Shown here piece by piece: positions 18,782-28,395 of a stretch of 64,000 bases of DNA. How positions within the stretch are numbered: the stretch's first letter is position 1; every line of letters begins with the position of its first letter. The DNA comes from Bombus terrestris (Eukaryota > Arthropoda > Insecta > Hymenoptera > Apidae), in contig NC_063282.1 of NCBI RefSeq assembly GCF_910591885.1, forward strand, positions 1 to 64,000, read 5' to 3'. The notes below the pieces were generated by a model. That model had not been told where the DNA came from, did no database searches, and saw nothing but the letters and a program-made list of their open reading frames with translations. Made by a program: the position numbers and the translations under genes.

Positions 18782-21700
18782 TCACGGCGGCGGTACCGCC
18801 GGTCCGTGACGCGCGGAGACTCCTTTTTGCCGCGCCCTGCTGGTATGCTGGGCTTTCTCTCTTTCTCTCTCCGCCCGCTCCTTCACGAGCATAACTTGCT
18901 CGCAGAAGGTGCGGACGGCTCTGTACTCCTGGGGCCCCCTGAGCATAGCTTCGATGAGCGTCTCGGGGGCCAATCTCTCGCCGATCTCGAGTCGTAAGAC
19001 ACGTCGCGGTACCTCCCACGCCGGGCAAGCCTCCAGCGTGTGCCGCGCCGTGTCCTCCTCCTCCCCACAGTGGTGACAGATGGTCGTCACCTCTCGCCGG
19101 ATCTTGAGCAGGTAATCGCCGAACACCCCGTGGCCGGTGAGCACCTGAGTCGTCCTGAATGTGAGCGGGACCCCGCCTTTGTCTCTCCACTTGTCCCAGT
19201 TGGGCAGGACGGCGCGGACGGCCCGATGAGGGCGCATCGCATCCTCTTCCAACAGCTGCGAGTGCCACCGCTCCCATGCTTCTAGTCTTGTTTCCTCCCG
19301 AACGTCCACGGTTGGTGCCGTCGGCGTGGCACGTCGGTCCAAGGTCGCGGCCCTCCGGTGTTCGTACACCCGGCGAAGGGCAAGGGCCTGTAGCTCGAAC
19401 GGGGGGGACGCGGCCAGCACGGTCGCTGTCGCGTAGGACACCGTCCTGTATCCCCTCGCTGCCCGGATGGCGATCGTCCTGTGGAGCCTTCTCACCAGAG
19501 TCCGGTTACGCCGGCTCACCGCCAGATCATCGGCCCATACGGGCGCTCCGTAAAGGACTCGTGACCTGATCACTCCTTCGTAGAGCCTGCGGACTCCCAA
19601 TCCTGCCCCGCCGATGTTAGGTAAAAGGCCGCACAGCGCGTTGGCTGCGGCCGTTACTTTCGGGGCTAAGTACTCAAAGTGTGGCTCGAACGTCCACTTA
19701 CTGTCGACGATCAAGCCCAAGTACTTCATCCGGTGTCCCACAGGGACCTCTTCTCCGTCGATGACTATAGTCGACAGCTCCGCAGGCGGCGTTCCTCTGC
19801 GTCGTTGGTCGTAGAACCACAGGGCTTCCGATTTCGCCGGCGACACGCTCAAGCCGAGTCTTCGAATGGCGTGCACCGCGCATGCCACGGCGGTCTCAGT
19901 CAGGCATGCGGCGTCGTTCCACCATCGTCCGCTGGCCAGCACCAGCGTGTCATCCGCGTAGCATATCATGCCAGCCCCCGGCGGCATGGGACTTCGGAGG
20001 ACCGAGTCATAGGCAGTGATCCACAGAATCGGTCCGAGTACCGAGCCCTGCGGCACGCCGCGCTCCACCGGTCTTCGCTCCTTCACGCCGTTTCTGCCTG
20101 TGTAGGTGATCCACCTATCGTTCAGATAGGCCTGAATCACCCTGACGAGGTATGGCGGGGACTCGAAGTGTCGCAGCGCCTCCACGATCCTGCTCCAAGG
20201 AATGCTATTGAAAGCGTTGGAGATGTCCAAGGAGACGGCTACCGCCACCCCTTCTCGCGCGACCATGTCCTCCGCCATGGATCTCAGCCTCTTTACCGCG
20301 TCCACGGTCGAGCGGCCCCGGCGAAATCCAAATTGGCTATCGTGCCATCCGGGAATCCGTCTCTCCATGTGTGCCTCCAGGCGGGCGACTATGATCCTCT
20401 CGAAGAGTTTACCCACCTCGTCGAGAAGACACACCGGCCTGTATGCCGATGGCGCGTCCGGCGGTCGACCCTCCTTCCGTAGCAACACGAGTTTCGCCGT
20501 GCGCCACGCCCGAGGATAGGCGCCCTCCCTCAGGCACCTGGAGAACAGGTGCCGCAAACGGGGAGCCAAGGTGTCGATCGACTCCGTCCAGACTCGGCCC
20601 GGGATCCCGTCCGGACCCGGCGCCACGTCGCGGGATGCCATCTTCTTCGCGGCTTCGAGCAACTCTTCCTCAGTCACTCGAAGTTCCTCGTTCCAATCCG
20701 TCGGCGCCGTCCCGTCGATGGTGTTAGGGGCTGGCGCGGACGTCTCGTTGTTGTCCCGCCGTGGGAACAAAGTCCCGATGACGTTGTCCAGTAACGCCGG
20801 ATCCATGTTTTCGGTCAGCGGGGGAGCCGAAGGTCGCAGTTTCTTCGTAACGATGCGATAGGGCCTCCCCCACGGATCTGAATCGACCAATTCGATCAAT
20901 CGATCCCAACACCGGGCCTTGGCTAGTTTGATCTCCCGTTGGAGAGCGCGTCTCGTCTCTCTGTATTCTTCATAGCGGCGAGAGATCTCCTCCTCGTCGT
21001 GTGTCCGTTTGCGGCGACGCGCCCTTACGAATCTTCTCCGGGCCCGCATGCAACCCGCCCGCATATCGGCTATTTCCGGTGTCCACCAATACACGGAACG
21101 GTCGCCTCTGTTTCCCGGGGCGGAGCGCGGCATAGAGGCGTCGCATGCCGCGATCATGTATCCGTGGAGTTCGTCAGCCTCCTCGTCGACGCTACCCAAT
21201 GTGGAGGTGGTGGTGGGGGGGGTTGTGGTGTTGTCCCCCCGTGCGTCCCAGCTCCAGGCGGAGACAGTGACCGCCGCCCGCAGCATGTCCTTGTCCCTCT
21301 CCTTCAAGCGCCACCTAGGTGTGGATGGTGGTGGTCGACGGGACCGGTTCTCCTCTCGTCGTCGTCGGGCACCGCTGTCGCAGGCGGCGGCCTCCCCCTC
21401 CATTTCCATCATTATATAGAGGTGGTCCGATAAGGTCTCCATTCTGTCGGCCACTCTCCATCCGTGGATCTTTCGGTAGAGCCCGGCGGTAGCCCAGGTA
21501 ACGTCGACGATGGACGATCCCCTCCACGCCACGCAGGTGCTAGTTGTGCCCCTGTTCACCAGAATCAGCCCGAGCGTCGCGGCCCAGTCTGTCAGCATCC
21601 TGCCGCGGGAGTCCGTCCTGGTGTCCCCCCATTGCGACGAGCGCGCGTTGAAGTCCCCAAGGACGAGTACCTGACGAGGCATGCATCTACGAACGCAGTC

Positions 21701-22054
21701 ACCGACCTCGTCCAGGAAGTCCCCGAACGAGGCCACTCCGCTGTTGGGCGAGACGTAAATGCCCACTATCGCGATCCCGTTCCACTCGACGGCGACGAAG
21801 CCGTTACCGCGATCCAGCAGGGCGCCGGGCGAACACAACGCCGGCGTCCATGTTATGGCTGTAGATCCGTTCAGGTCCCCGATCCAGTTGGGGGCGTCGG
21901 GGACGCGGTATGGTTCAGCCACCACAGCGAGTGCGACCCGATTCTCCCGTATAGCCTGGAGAAGCAGGTCCTGCGCCCGTCTGGCTCTTCCTATGTTACA
22001 TTGGAGCAGGCGGTTGAAGTTACTCCGCCAGCTCCATGGCCTCCTCCCGGCCAC
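18782..22054 (-). CDS. ORF2 of E3: endonuclease / reverse transcriptase
   Basis: Intact frame of about 1090 aa with all catalytic motifs. It has the alpha markers I164, C225, S244, K349 and E759 but the beta-type M125 and T990, plus N444 shared only with E6. Private changes are Q232R and Q1077K. The region 20741-20770 also follows the beta form, so the alpha/beta division is not clean in this copy. Confidence 0.93.
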   Translation of the reverse strand: MAGRRPWSWRSNFNRLLQCNIGRARRAQDLLLQAIRENRVALAVVAEPYRVPDAPNWIGDLNGSTAITWTPALCSPGALLDRGNGFVAVEWNGIAIVGIYVSPNSGVASFGDFLDEVGDCVRRCMPRQVLVLGDFNARSSQWGDTRTDSRGRMLTDWAATLGLILVNRGTTSTCVAWRGSSIVDVTWATAGLYRKIHGWRVADRMETLSDHLYIMMEMEGEAAACDSGARRRREENRSRRPPPSTPRWRLKERDKDMLRAAVTVSAWSWDARGDNTTTPPTTTSTLGSVDEEADELHGYMIAACDASMPRSAPGNRGDRSVYWWTPEIADMRAGCMRARRRFVRARRRKRTHDEEEISRRYEEYRETRRALQREIKLAKARCWDRLIELVDSDPWGRPYRIVTKKLRPSAPPLTENMDPALLDNVIGTLFPRRDNNETSAPAPNTIDGTAPTDWNEELRVTEEELLEAAKKMASRDVAPGPDGIPGRVWTESIDTLAPRLRHLFSRCLREGAYPRAWRTAKLVLLRKEGRPPDAPSAYRPVCLLDEVGKLFERIIVARLEAHMERRIPGWHDSQFGFRRGRSTVDAVKRLRSMAEDMVAREGVAVAVSLDISNAFNSIPWSRIVEALRHFESPPYLVRVIQAYLNDRWITYTGRNGVKERRPVERGVPQGSVLGPILWITAYDSVLRSPMPPGAGMICYADDTLVLASGRWWNDAACLTETAVACAVHAIRRLGLSVSPAKSEALWFYDQRRRGTPPAELSTIVIDGEEVPVGHRMKYLGLIVDSKWTFEPHFEYLAPKVTAAANALCGLLPNIGGAGLGVRRLYEGVIRSRVLYGAPVWADDLAVSRRNRTLVRRLHRTIAIRAARGYRTVSYATATVLAASPPFELQALALRRVYEHRRAATLDRRATPTAPTVDVREETRLEAWERWHSQLLEEDAMRPHRAVRAVLPNWDKWRDKGGVPLTFRTTQVLTGHGVFGDYLLKIRREVTTICHHCGEEEDTARHTLEACPAWEVPRRVLRLEIGERLAPETLIEAMLRGPQEYRAVRTFCEQVMLVKERAEREREKAQHTSRARQKGVSARHGPAVPPP

Positions 22055-24170
22055 TCGTCACTGCTGATGGTGACTCCGCCCCGGTAGCGTTTCCGCCGTA
22101 GTTCTCGTTGCCGCCGGCGATGGTAGTGATAACGGTGTCGGCGGCGGCGGCAGACCGACGGGTAAGCTGCTCCTTACTTCTCTTGATTTTCGGGGGGGCG
22201 CATGCCACTCCGCCCATCCTGTGTCCGGATGGAGCTCCCAGCCGCTCGCATAAGGGACATTTCGGCGCCAAGGCGGGACATCCCCTGGCGCGGTGCCCGC
22301 TTTCACCGCACCTGTAGCAAAGACGGCTTCTATCCTCGGCGGACGTGCAAGTTGCCCGTACGTGCCCCAACTCCAGGCACTTGAAGCACTGTAGGGGTCT
22401 CTTCGGTATGGCAGAGACCCTCGCGATGGACCACCCCAAGACCACCCTGCCCGCCTGAGCTAGCTTGCGGGCACCGGCCGCCGGACACCTGACCCATGCC
22501 GATCCGAGTCCGCCCCTGGAGACGCCGATCTCGCCGATCCGAACATCCTCGCTGCTGCATCCCGCGGCCAAGGCCAGAGCCTGACGCAGCTCCTCCCTGC
22601 CCATTGAGATGTCCACATTGGTGACTCTCAGCTCGGCTTTGATCGTGGGAGTTCCGACCCTTACCTTGGTCGGGTCCAGAACGTCTGCCAGGCGCGTCGC
22701 AAGGATCGACGCCTTTTCTCTGTCCTTGTCCCTCGGGACTCTGATGACGATGGCGCCCGTCACCGCCTTCTTCATCGTGACGGCCTGCACGCCTATCTCG
22801 CCGAGGGGGATAGCTCTTCTGGCCGTCGTTACGACGTCGGCATACGACATGTTGGCTCCCTCGCTTAGCGTCAGTGTTACCGCGGATGTACTCGGTGCGC
22901 GAGGGAGCTTGACTGTTGGCGACGTCTTTTCCTTCCTGAATGGCTTTTTAACGGTGCCACCGCTGCCCGATTTCGGCGCGCCTCCCATCCTATCTGCCCA
23001 CGGTTTTTGGACAGTCGCTGGTGGCCGGGACTTCTCCTCTCCTCCAGCGGCGTCCAGCTTCCTTTCGGCGATGTTCCTCTGCCCCATCTTACTTTTTCTC
23101 CCTACCACCACGCTCCACCCGCCGTCCTCCCGAGTCCTTGGAGGCGGCGCGGGATCTGCGCGGGCGGGGGGGCGAGTAGCGGAGTATTCCGCGCTCCGTC
23201 GGGTTTCGGGAGTGCTTTGTTGCTGCTGCCGCTGTTGTTGCAGCTGTTGTTGTTGTTGCTGCTGCGGCTTCAATAGACTCCCGAGTTGTCTCTCCACCAT
23301 CTTCGTTATGGAGGGACCCAACTCTTCTAGCTTTCTCTCGAGGGCGTCGAGTCGCGCTTCTTGGGTTGCAGCCTCGACCCGTGGGCGGTCCGTGTCGGCA
23401 CCGCCGCCCCGCAGGCCTTCGATGGCGGGCATAGACCTCCTTGCCAGCTCTCTCCTAAGGGCGGCGTTCTCCTCCTCCAACGCGGACAGTCTCGCCTCCA
23501 CCAGCCTCATCGCCGCGTTGTTGCCGCTGCTGCCCGCTTGTTCTCTCCTTCGCGGGGCCTCGCTCTTCCATGCGGCCGAGATATAGCTTGCCGCTTCCTT
23601 CAGCGCTTTGACGTACGTGCCCTTGAGGTTGGACGATGTGGTCGCCACCTTCATGATCTCGGACACGTGTCTCGTTAATTCCGCGCTGACGTCCGCGGCC
23701 GAACTCGTCCTCACTTGTATCTCCAGATCTTCGGAGACTTCCAAGGTGGCTGCTGTCGCCAGTCTCCTCTTCTTCCCCCTGGATGCGATTGATGCCAGTG
23801 ATGAGCGAGACGCGAACGAGGCTACCGATTCTTCGTCGTCCGACCTCGCTCGCTCCCGCGATCCTCCCGCAGCAGATGTTGTTATTGTTGTTGCTCCGTC
23901 TGACGGGGCCGGCGCAAGGAAAACGCTGCCCGCCCGGCACCCGCTTCTCGTCCTCGGAGTTCTCGATGTCTCCATGTATTCTTCCGAGAATAGACTTCTC
24001 GCTTCGCCAGGCGTGGTAACACGTTCGGGGGCCTGGCGGCCCACCCCCGAGCGGCCGTGGTCGTATGTTGACGACGTAGTGGGGCCCACTTGACTACCCC
24101 CGACTACGCCGGTACTGGGGTCTCCCTCCCCTGTACTGTACGTGTTTCTCCTATCTGTTGTGCCTTCCAT
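22020..24170 (-). CDS. ORF1 of E3: Gag-like zinc-knuckle protein
   Basis: Intact 716-aa frame from the Kozak ATG at 24170, alpha type. T140A (716 numbering) is shared with E9. P341A, in the proline run after the Gln-rich region, and K525R are private. Zinc knuckles are unchanged. Confidence 0.9.
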   Translation of the reverse strand: MEGTTDRRNTYSTGEGDPSTGVVGGSQVGPTTSSTYDHGRSGVGRQAPERVTTPGEARSLFSEEYMETSRTPRTRSGCRAGSVFLAPAPSDGATTITTSAAGGSRERARSDDEESVASFASRSSLASIASRGKKRRLATAATLEVSEDLEIQVRTSSAADVSAELTRHVSEIMKVATTSSNLKGTYVKALKEAASYISAAWKSEAPRRREQAGSSGNNAAMRLVEARLSALEEENAALRRELARRSMPAIEGLRGGGADTDRPRVEAATQEARLDALERKLEELGPSITKMVERQLGSLLKPQQQQQQQLQQQRQQQQSTPETRRSAEYSATRPPARADPAPPPRTREDGGWSVVVGRKSKMGQRNIAERKLDAAGGEEKSRPPATVQKPWADRMGGAPKSGSGGTVKKPFRKEKTSPTVKLPRAPSTSAVTLTLSEGANMSYADVVTTARRAIPLGEIGVQAVTMKKAVTGAIVIRVPRDKDREKASILATRLADVLDPTKVRVGTPTIKAELRVTNVDISMGREELRQALALAAGCSSEDVRIGEIGVSRGGLGSAWVRCPAAGARKLAQAGRVVLGWSIARVSAIPKRPLQCFKCLELGHVRATCTSAEDRSRLCYRCGESGHRARGCPALAPKCPLCERLGAPSGHRMGGVACAPPKIKRSKEQLTRRSAAAADTVITTIAGGNENYGGNATGAESPSAVTSGREEAMELAE

Positions 24171-24477
24171 GGTGAATGAAGTTGTTTCTCGCCGGGTCGT
24201 CATCGGGAATCTGTCCTGGTGCCACTCACTCTTTCGCACCCTGTCCCGGAGAGTCCGGAGCAGGGTGACAGGGAGCCCCACGAGAAGGTGAGGTGAGTGG
24301 TCTTGACAGGCATGGGCCCACCAACTTCTCCGAAGTTCCTCGCACCGGATCAGCGACCTGACGGGTACCAGAGGCACCGACCGGCCGCCACCCGACTATA
24401 GGGGAACATCAGATCCATCGGGGTTTCCCGGGGGGTGGTCCTACGCCCCGAGAACCCATGCCCGCCTCATGCTCCCC

Positions 24478-24816
24478 AACCTAACCCCAACCTAACCCCA
24501 ACCTAACCCCAACCTAACCCCAACCTAACCCCAACCTAACCCCAACCTAACCCCAACCTAACCCCAACCTAACCCCAACCTAACCCCAACCTAACCCCAA
24601 CCTAACCCCAACCTAACCCCAACCTAACCCCAACCTAACCCCAACCTAACCCCTAACCCCAACCTAACCCCAACCTAACCCCAACCTAACCCCAACCTAA
24701 CCCCAACCTAACCCCAACCTAACCCCAACCTAACCCCAACCTAACCCCAACCTAACCCCAACCTAACCCCAACCTAACCCCAACCTAACCCCAACCTAAC
24801 CCCAACCTAACCCCAA

Positions 24817-24818
<2 letters not shown>
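24478..24818. repeat. Telomeric repeat tract between E3 and E4
   Basis: 341 bp of the 11-mer with one irregular unit near 24648-24660 (CCCCTAACCCC, lacking AACC). Corrected for this the tract is 31 units plus 4 bp. Confidence 0.96.
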
Positions 24819-24849
<31 letters not shown>

Positions 24850-25122
24850 CGTGGAGAAATCCTCATGGACTCCCAGCTGCGAGCAGCATGGGAAGTGTCG
24901 GACTCTTACCGACTAAAACTCCACGGTGGTCTTCCAGACGGCTGTTCGAGGAGGGCTCAGGGTCTCTTGCGAATACTACCAAGCGCTCCTCGCCGTCTAT
25001 CTCCCTGCTGGGCGGGAGACTTCCTTGTTAGACAGAAGATCGGGGCCGCCAGGGGGGACCACGCCCCCTAGCGCCCCTTTCCTTGGGTCTTGTTACTTCC
25101 TTGATGACTCCTTGGGCGCGAT

Positions 25123-28100
25123 TCACGGCGGCGGTACCGCCGGTCCGTGACGCGCGGAGACTCCTTGTTGCCGCGCCCTGCTGGTATGCTGGGCTTTCTC
25201 TCTTTCTCTCTCCGCCCGCTCCTTCACGAGCATAACTTGCTCGCAGAAGGTGCGGACGGCTCTGTACTCCTGGGGCCCCCTGAGCATAGCTTCGATGAGC
25301 GTCTCGGGGGCCAATCTCTCGCCGATCTCGAGTCGTAAGACACGTCGCGGTACCTCCCACGCCGGGCAAGCCTCCAGCGTGTGCCGCGCCGTGTCCTCCT
25401 CCTCCCCACAGTGGTGACAGATGGTCGTCACCTCTCGCCGGATCTTGAGCAGGTAATCGCCGAACACCCCGTGGCCGGTGAGCACCTGAGTCGTCCTGAA
25501 TGTGAGCGGGACCCCGCCTTTGTCTCTCCACTTGTCCCAGTTGGGCAGGACGGCGCGGACGGCCCGATGAGGGCGCATCGCATCCTCTTCCAACAGCTGC
25601 GAGTGCCACCGCTCCCATGCTTCTAGTCTTGTTTCCTCCCGAACGTCCACGGTTGGTGCCGTCGGCGTGGCACGTCGGTCCAAGGTCGCGGCCCTCCGGT
25701 GTTCGTACACCCGGCGAAGGGCAAGGGCCTGTAGCTCGAACGGGGGGGACGCGGCCAGCACGGTCGCTGTCGCGTAGGACACCGTCCTGTATCCCCTCGC
25801 TGCCCGGATGGCGATCGTCCTGTGGAGCCTTCTCACCAGAGTCCGGTTACGCCGGCTCACCGCCAGATCATCGGCCCATACGGGCGCTCCGTAAAGGACT
25901 CGTGACCTGATCACTCCTTCGTAGAGCCTGCGGACTCCCAATCCTGCCCCGCCGATGTTAGGTAAAAGGCCGCACAGCGCGTTGGCTGCGGCCGTTACTT
26001 TCGGGGCTAAGTACTCAAAGTGTGGCTCGAACGTCCACTTACTGTCGACGATCAAGCCCAAGTACTTCATCCGGTGTCCCACAGGGACCTCTTCTCCGTC
26101 GATGACTATAGTCGACAGATCCGCAGGCGGCGTTCCTCTGCGTCGTTGGTCGTAGAACCACAGGGCTTCCGATTTCGCCGGCGACACGCTCAAGCCGAGT
26201 CTTCGAATGGCGTGCACCGCGCATGCCACGGCGGTCTCAGTCAGGCATGCGGCGTCGTTCCACCATCGTCCGCTGGCCAGCACCAGCGTGTCATCCGCGT
26301 AGCATATCATGCCAGCCCCCGGCGGCATGGGACTTCGGAGGACCGAGTCATAGGCAGTGATCCACAGAATCGGTCCGAGTACCGAGCCCTGCGGCACGCC
26401 GCGCTCCACCGGTCTTCGCTCCTTCACGCCGTTTCTGCCTGTGTAGGTGATCCACCTATCGTTCAGATAGGCCTGAATCACCCTAACGAGGTATGGCGGG
26501 GACTCGAAGTGTCGCAGCGCCTCCACGATCCTGCTCCAAGGAATGCTATTGAAAGCGTTGGAGATGTCCAAGGAGACGGCTACCGCCACCCCTTCTCGCG
26601 CGACCATGTCCTCCGCCATGGATCTCAGCCTCTTTACCGCGTCCACGGTCGAGCGGCCCCGGCGAAATCCAAATTGGCTATCGTGCCATCCGGGAATCCG
26701 TCTCTCCATGTGTGCCTCCAGGCGGGCGACTATGATCCTCTCGAAGAGTTTACCCACCTCGTCGAGAAGACACACCGGCCTGTATGCCGATGGCGCGTCC
26801 GGCGGTCGACCCTCCTTCCGTAGCAGCACGAGTTTCGCCGTGCGCCACGCCCGAGGATAGGCGCCCTCCTTCAGGCACCTGGAGAACAGGTGCCGCAAAC
26901 GGGGAGCCAAGGTGTCGATCGACTCCGTCCAGACCCGGCCCGGGATCCCGTCCGGACCCGGCGCCACGTCGCGGGATGCCATCTTCTTCGCGGCTTCGAG
27001 CAACTCTTCCTCAGTCACTCGAAGTTCCTCGTTCCAATCCGTCGGCGCCGTCCCGTCGATGGTGGTAGGGGCTGGCGCGGACGTCTCGTTGTTGTCCCGC
27101 CGTGGGAACAAAGTCCCGATGACGTTGTCCAGTAACGCCGGATCCATGTTTTCGGTCAGCGGGGGGGCCGAAGGTCGCAGTTTCTTCGTAACGATGCGAT
27201 AGGGCCTCCCCCACGGATCTGAATCGACCAATTCGATCAATCGATCCCAACACCGGGCCTTGGCTAGTTTGATCTCCCGTTGGAGAGCGCGTCTCGTCTC
27301 TCTGTATTCTTCATAGCGGCGAGAGATCTCCTCCTCGTCGTGTGTCCGTCTGCGGCGACGCGCCCTTACGAATCTTCTCCGGGCCCGCATGCAACCCGCT
27401 CGCATATCGGCTATTTCCGGTGTCCACCAATACACGGAACGGTCGCCTCTGTTTCCCGGGGCGGAGCGCGGCATAGAGGCGTCGCATGCCGCGATCATGT
27501 ATCCGTGGAGTTCGTCAGCCTCCTCGTCGACGCTACCCAATGTGGAGGTGGTGGTGGGGGGGGTTGTGGTGTTGTCCCCCCGTGCGTCCCAGCTCCAGGC
27601 GGAGACAGTGACCGCCGCCCGCAGCATGTCCTTGTCCCTCTCCTTCAAGCGCCACCTAGGTGTGGGTGGTGGTGGTCGACGGGACCGGTTCTCCTCTCGT
27701 TGTCGTCGGGCACCGCTGTCGCGCGCGGCGGCCTCCCCCTCCATTTCCATCATTATATAGAGGTGGTCCGATAAGGTCTCCATTCTGTCGGCCACTCTCC
27801 ATCCGTGGATCTTTCGGTAGAGCCCGGCGGTAGCCCAGGTAACGTCGACGATGGACGATCCCCTCCACGCCACGCAGGTGCTAGTTGTGCCCCTGTTCAC
27901 CAGGACCAGTCCGAGCGTCGCGGCCCAGTCTGTCAGCATCCTTCCGCGGGAGTCCGTCCTGGTGTCCCCCCATTGCGACGAGCGCGCGTTGAAGTCCCCA
28001 AGGACGAGTACCTGACGAGGCATGCATCTACGAACGCAGTCACCGACCTCGTCCAGGAAGTCCCCGAACGAGGCCACTCCGCTGTTGGGCGAGACGTAAA

Positions 28101-28395
28101 TGCCCACTATCGCGATCCCGTTCCACTCGACGGCGACGAAGCCGTTACCGCGATCCAGCAGGGCGCCGGGCGAACACAACGCCGGCGTCCATGTTATGGC
28201 TGTAGATCCGTTCAGATCCCCGATCCAGTTGGGGGCGTCGGGGACGCGGTATGGTTCAGCCACCACAGCGAGTGCGACCCGATTCTCCCGTATAGCCTGG
28301 AGAAGCAGGTCCTGCGCCCGTCTGGCTCTTCCTATGTTACATTGGAGCAGGCGGTTGAAGTTACTCCGCCAGCTCCATGGCCTCCTCCCGGCCAC
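25123..28395 (-). CDS. ORF2 of E4: endonuclease / reverse transcriptase
   Basis: Intact frame of about 1090 aa with beta markers M125, V164, R225, P244, R349, D759 and T990. It has K509, shared with E5 and E8. I found no private amino-acid change, so it may be close to the beta consensus. Catalytic residues are intact. Confidence 0.93.
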   Translation of the reverse strand: MAGRRPWSWRSNFNRLLQCNIGRARRAQDLLLQAIRENRVALAVVAEPYRVPDAPNWIGDLNGSTAITWTPALCSPGALLDRGNGFVAVEWNGIAIVGIYVSPNSGVASFGDFLDEVGDCVRRCMPRQVLVLGDFNARSSQWGDTRTDSRGRMLTDWAATLGLVLVNRGTTSTCVAWRGSSIVDVTWATAGLYRKIHGWRVADRMETLSDHLYIMMEMEGEAAARDSGARRQREENRSRRPPPPTPRWRLKERDKDMLRAAVTVSAWSWDARGDNTTTPPTTTSTLGSVDEEADELHGYMIAACDASMPRSAPGNRGDRSVYWWTPEIADMRAGCMRARRRFVRARRRRRTHDEEEISRRYEEYRETRRALQREIKLAKARCWDRLIELVDSDPWGRPYRIVTKKLRPSAPPLTENMDPALLDNVIGTLFPRRDNNETSAPAPTTIDGTAPTDWNEELRVTEEELLEAAKKMASRDVAPGPDGIPGRVWTESIDTLAPRLRHLFSRCLKEGAYPRAWRTAKLVLLRKEGRPPDAPSAYRPVCLLDEVGKLFERIIVARLEAHMERRIPGWHDSQFGFRRGRSTVDAVKRLRSMAEDMVAREGVAVAVSLDISNAFNSIPWSRIVEALRHFESPPYLVRVIQAYLNDRWITYTGRNGVKERRPVERGVPQGSVLGPILWITAYDSVLRSPMPPGAGMICYADDTLVLASGRWWNDAACLTETAVACAVHAIRRLGLSVSPAKSEALWFYDQRRRGTPPADLSTIVIDGEEVPVGHRMKYLGLIVDSKWTFEPHFEYLAPKVTAAANALCGLLPNIGGAGLGVRRLYEGVIRSRVLYGAPVWADDLAVSRRNRTLVRRLHRTIAIRAARGYRTVSYATATVLAASPPFELQALALRRVYEHRRAATLDRRATPTAPTVDVREETRLEAWERWHSQLLEEDAMRPHRAVRAVLPNWDKWRDKGGVPLTFRTTQVLTGHGVFGDYLLKIRREVTTICHHCGEEEDTARHTLEACPAWEVPRRVLRLEIGERLAPETLIEAMLRGPQEYRAVRTFCEQVMLVKERAEREREKAQHTSRARQQGVSARHGPAVPPP

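Larger units (their letters stand above)
18486..24477 (-). mobile_element. E3: full-length telomeric SART-like LINE (alpha, mosaic)
   Basis: Complete copy with a 24-nt poly(A) (18509-18486) and a 5968-bp body. The ORF2 half resembles E6 (shared N444, and AACAAAG instead of AACAACG near 20766). The ORF1 half resembles E9 (shared Ala in place of Thr at residue 140, and GTAGGGGTCT near 22391). This points to recombination or gene conversion between copies. Confidence 0.93.
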
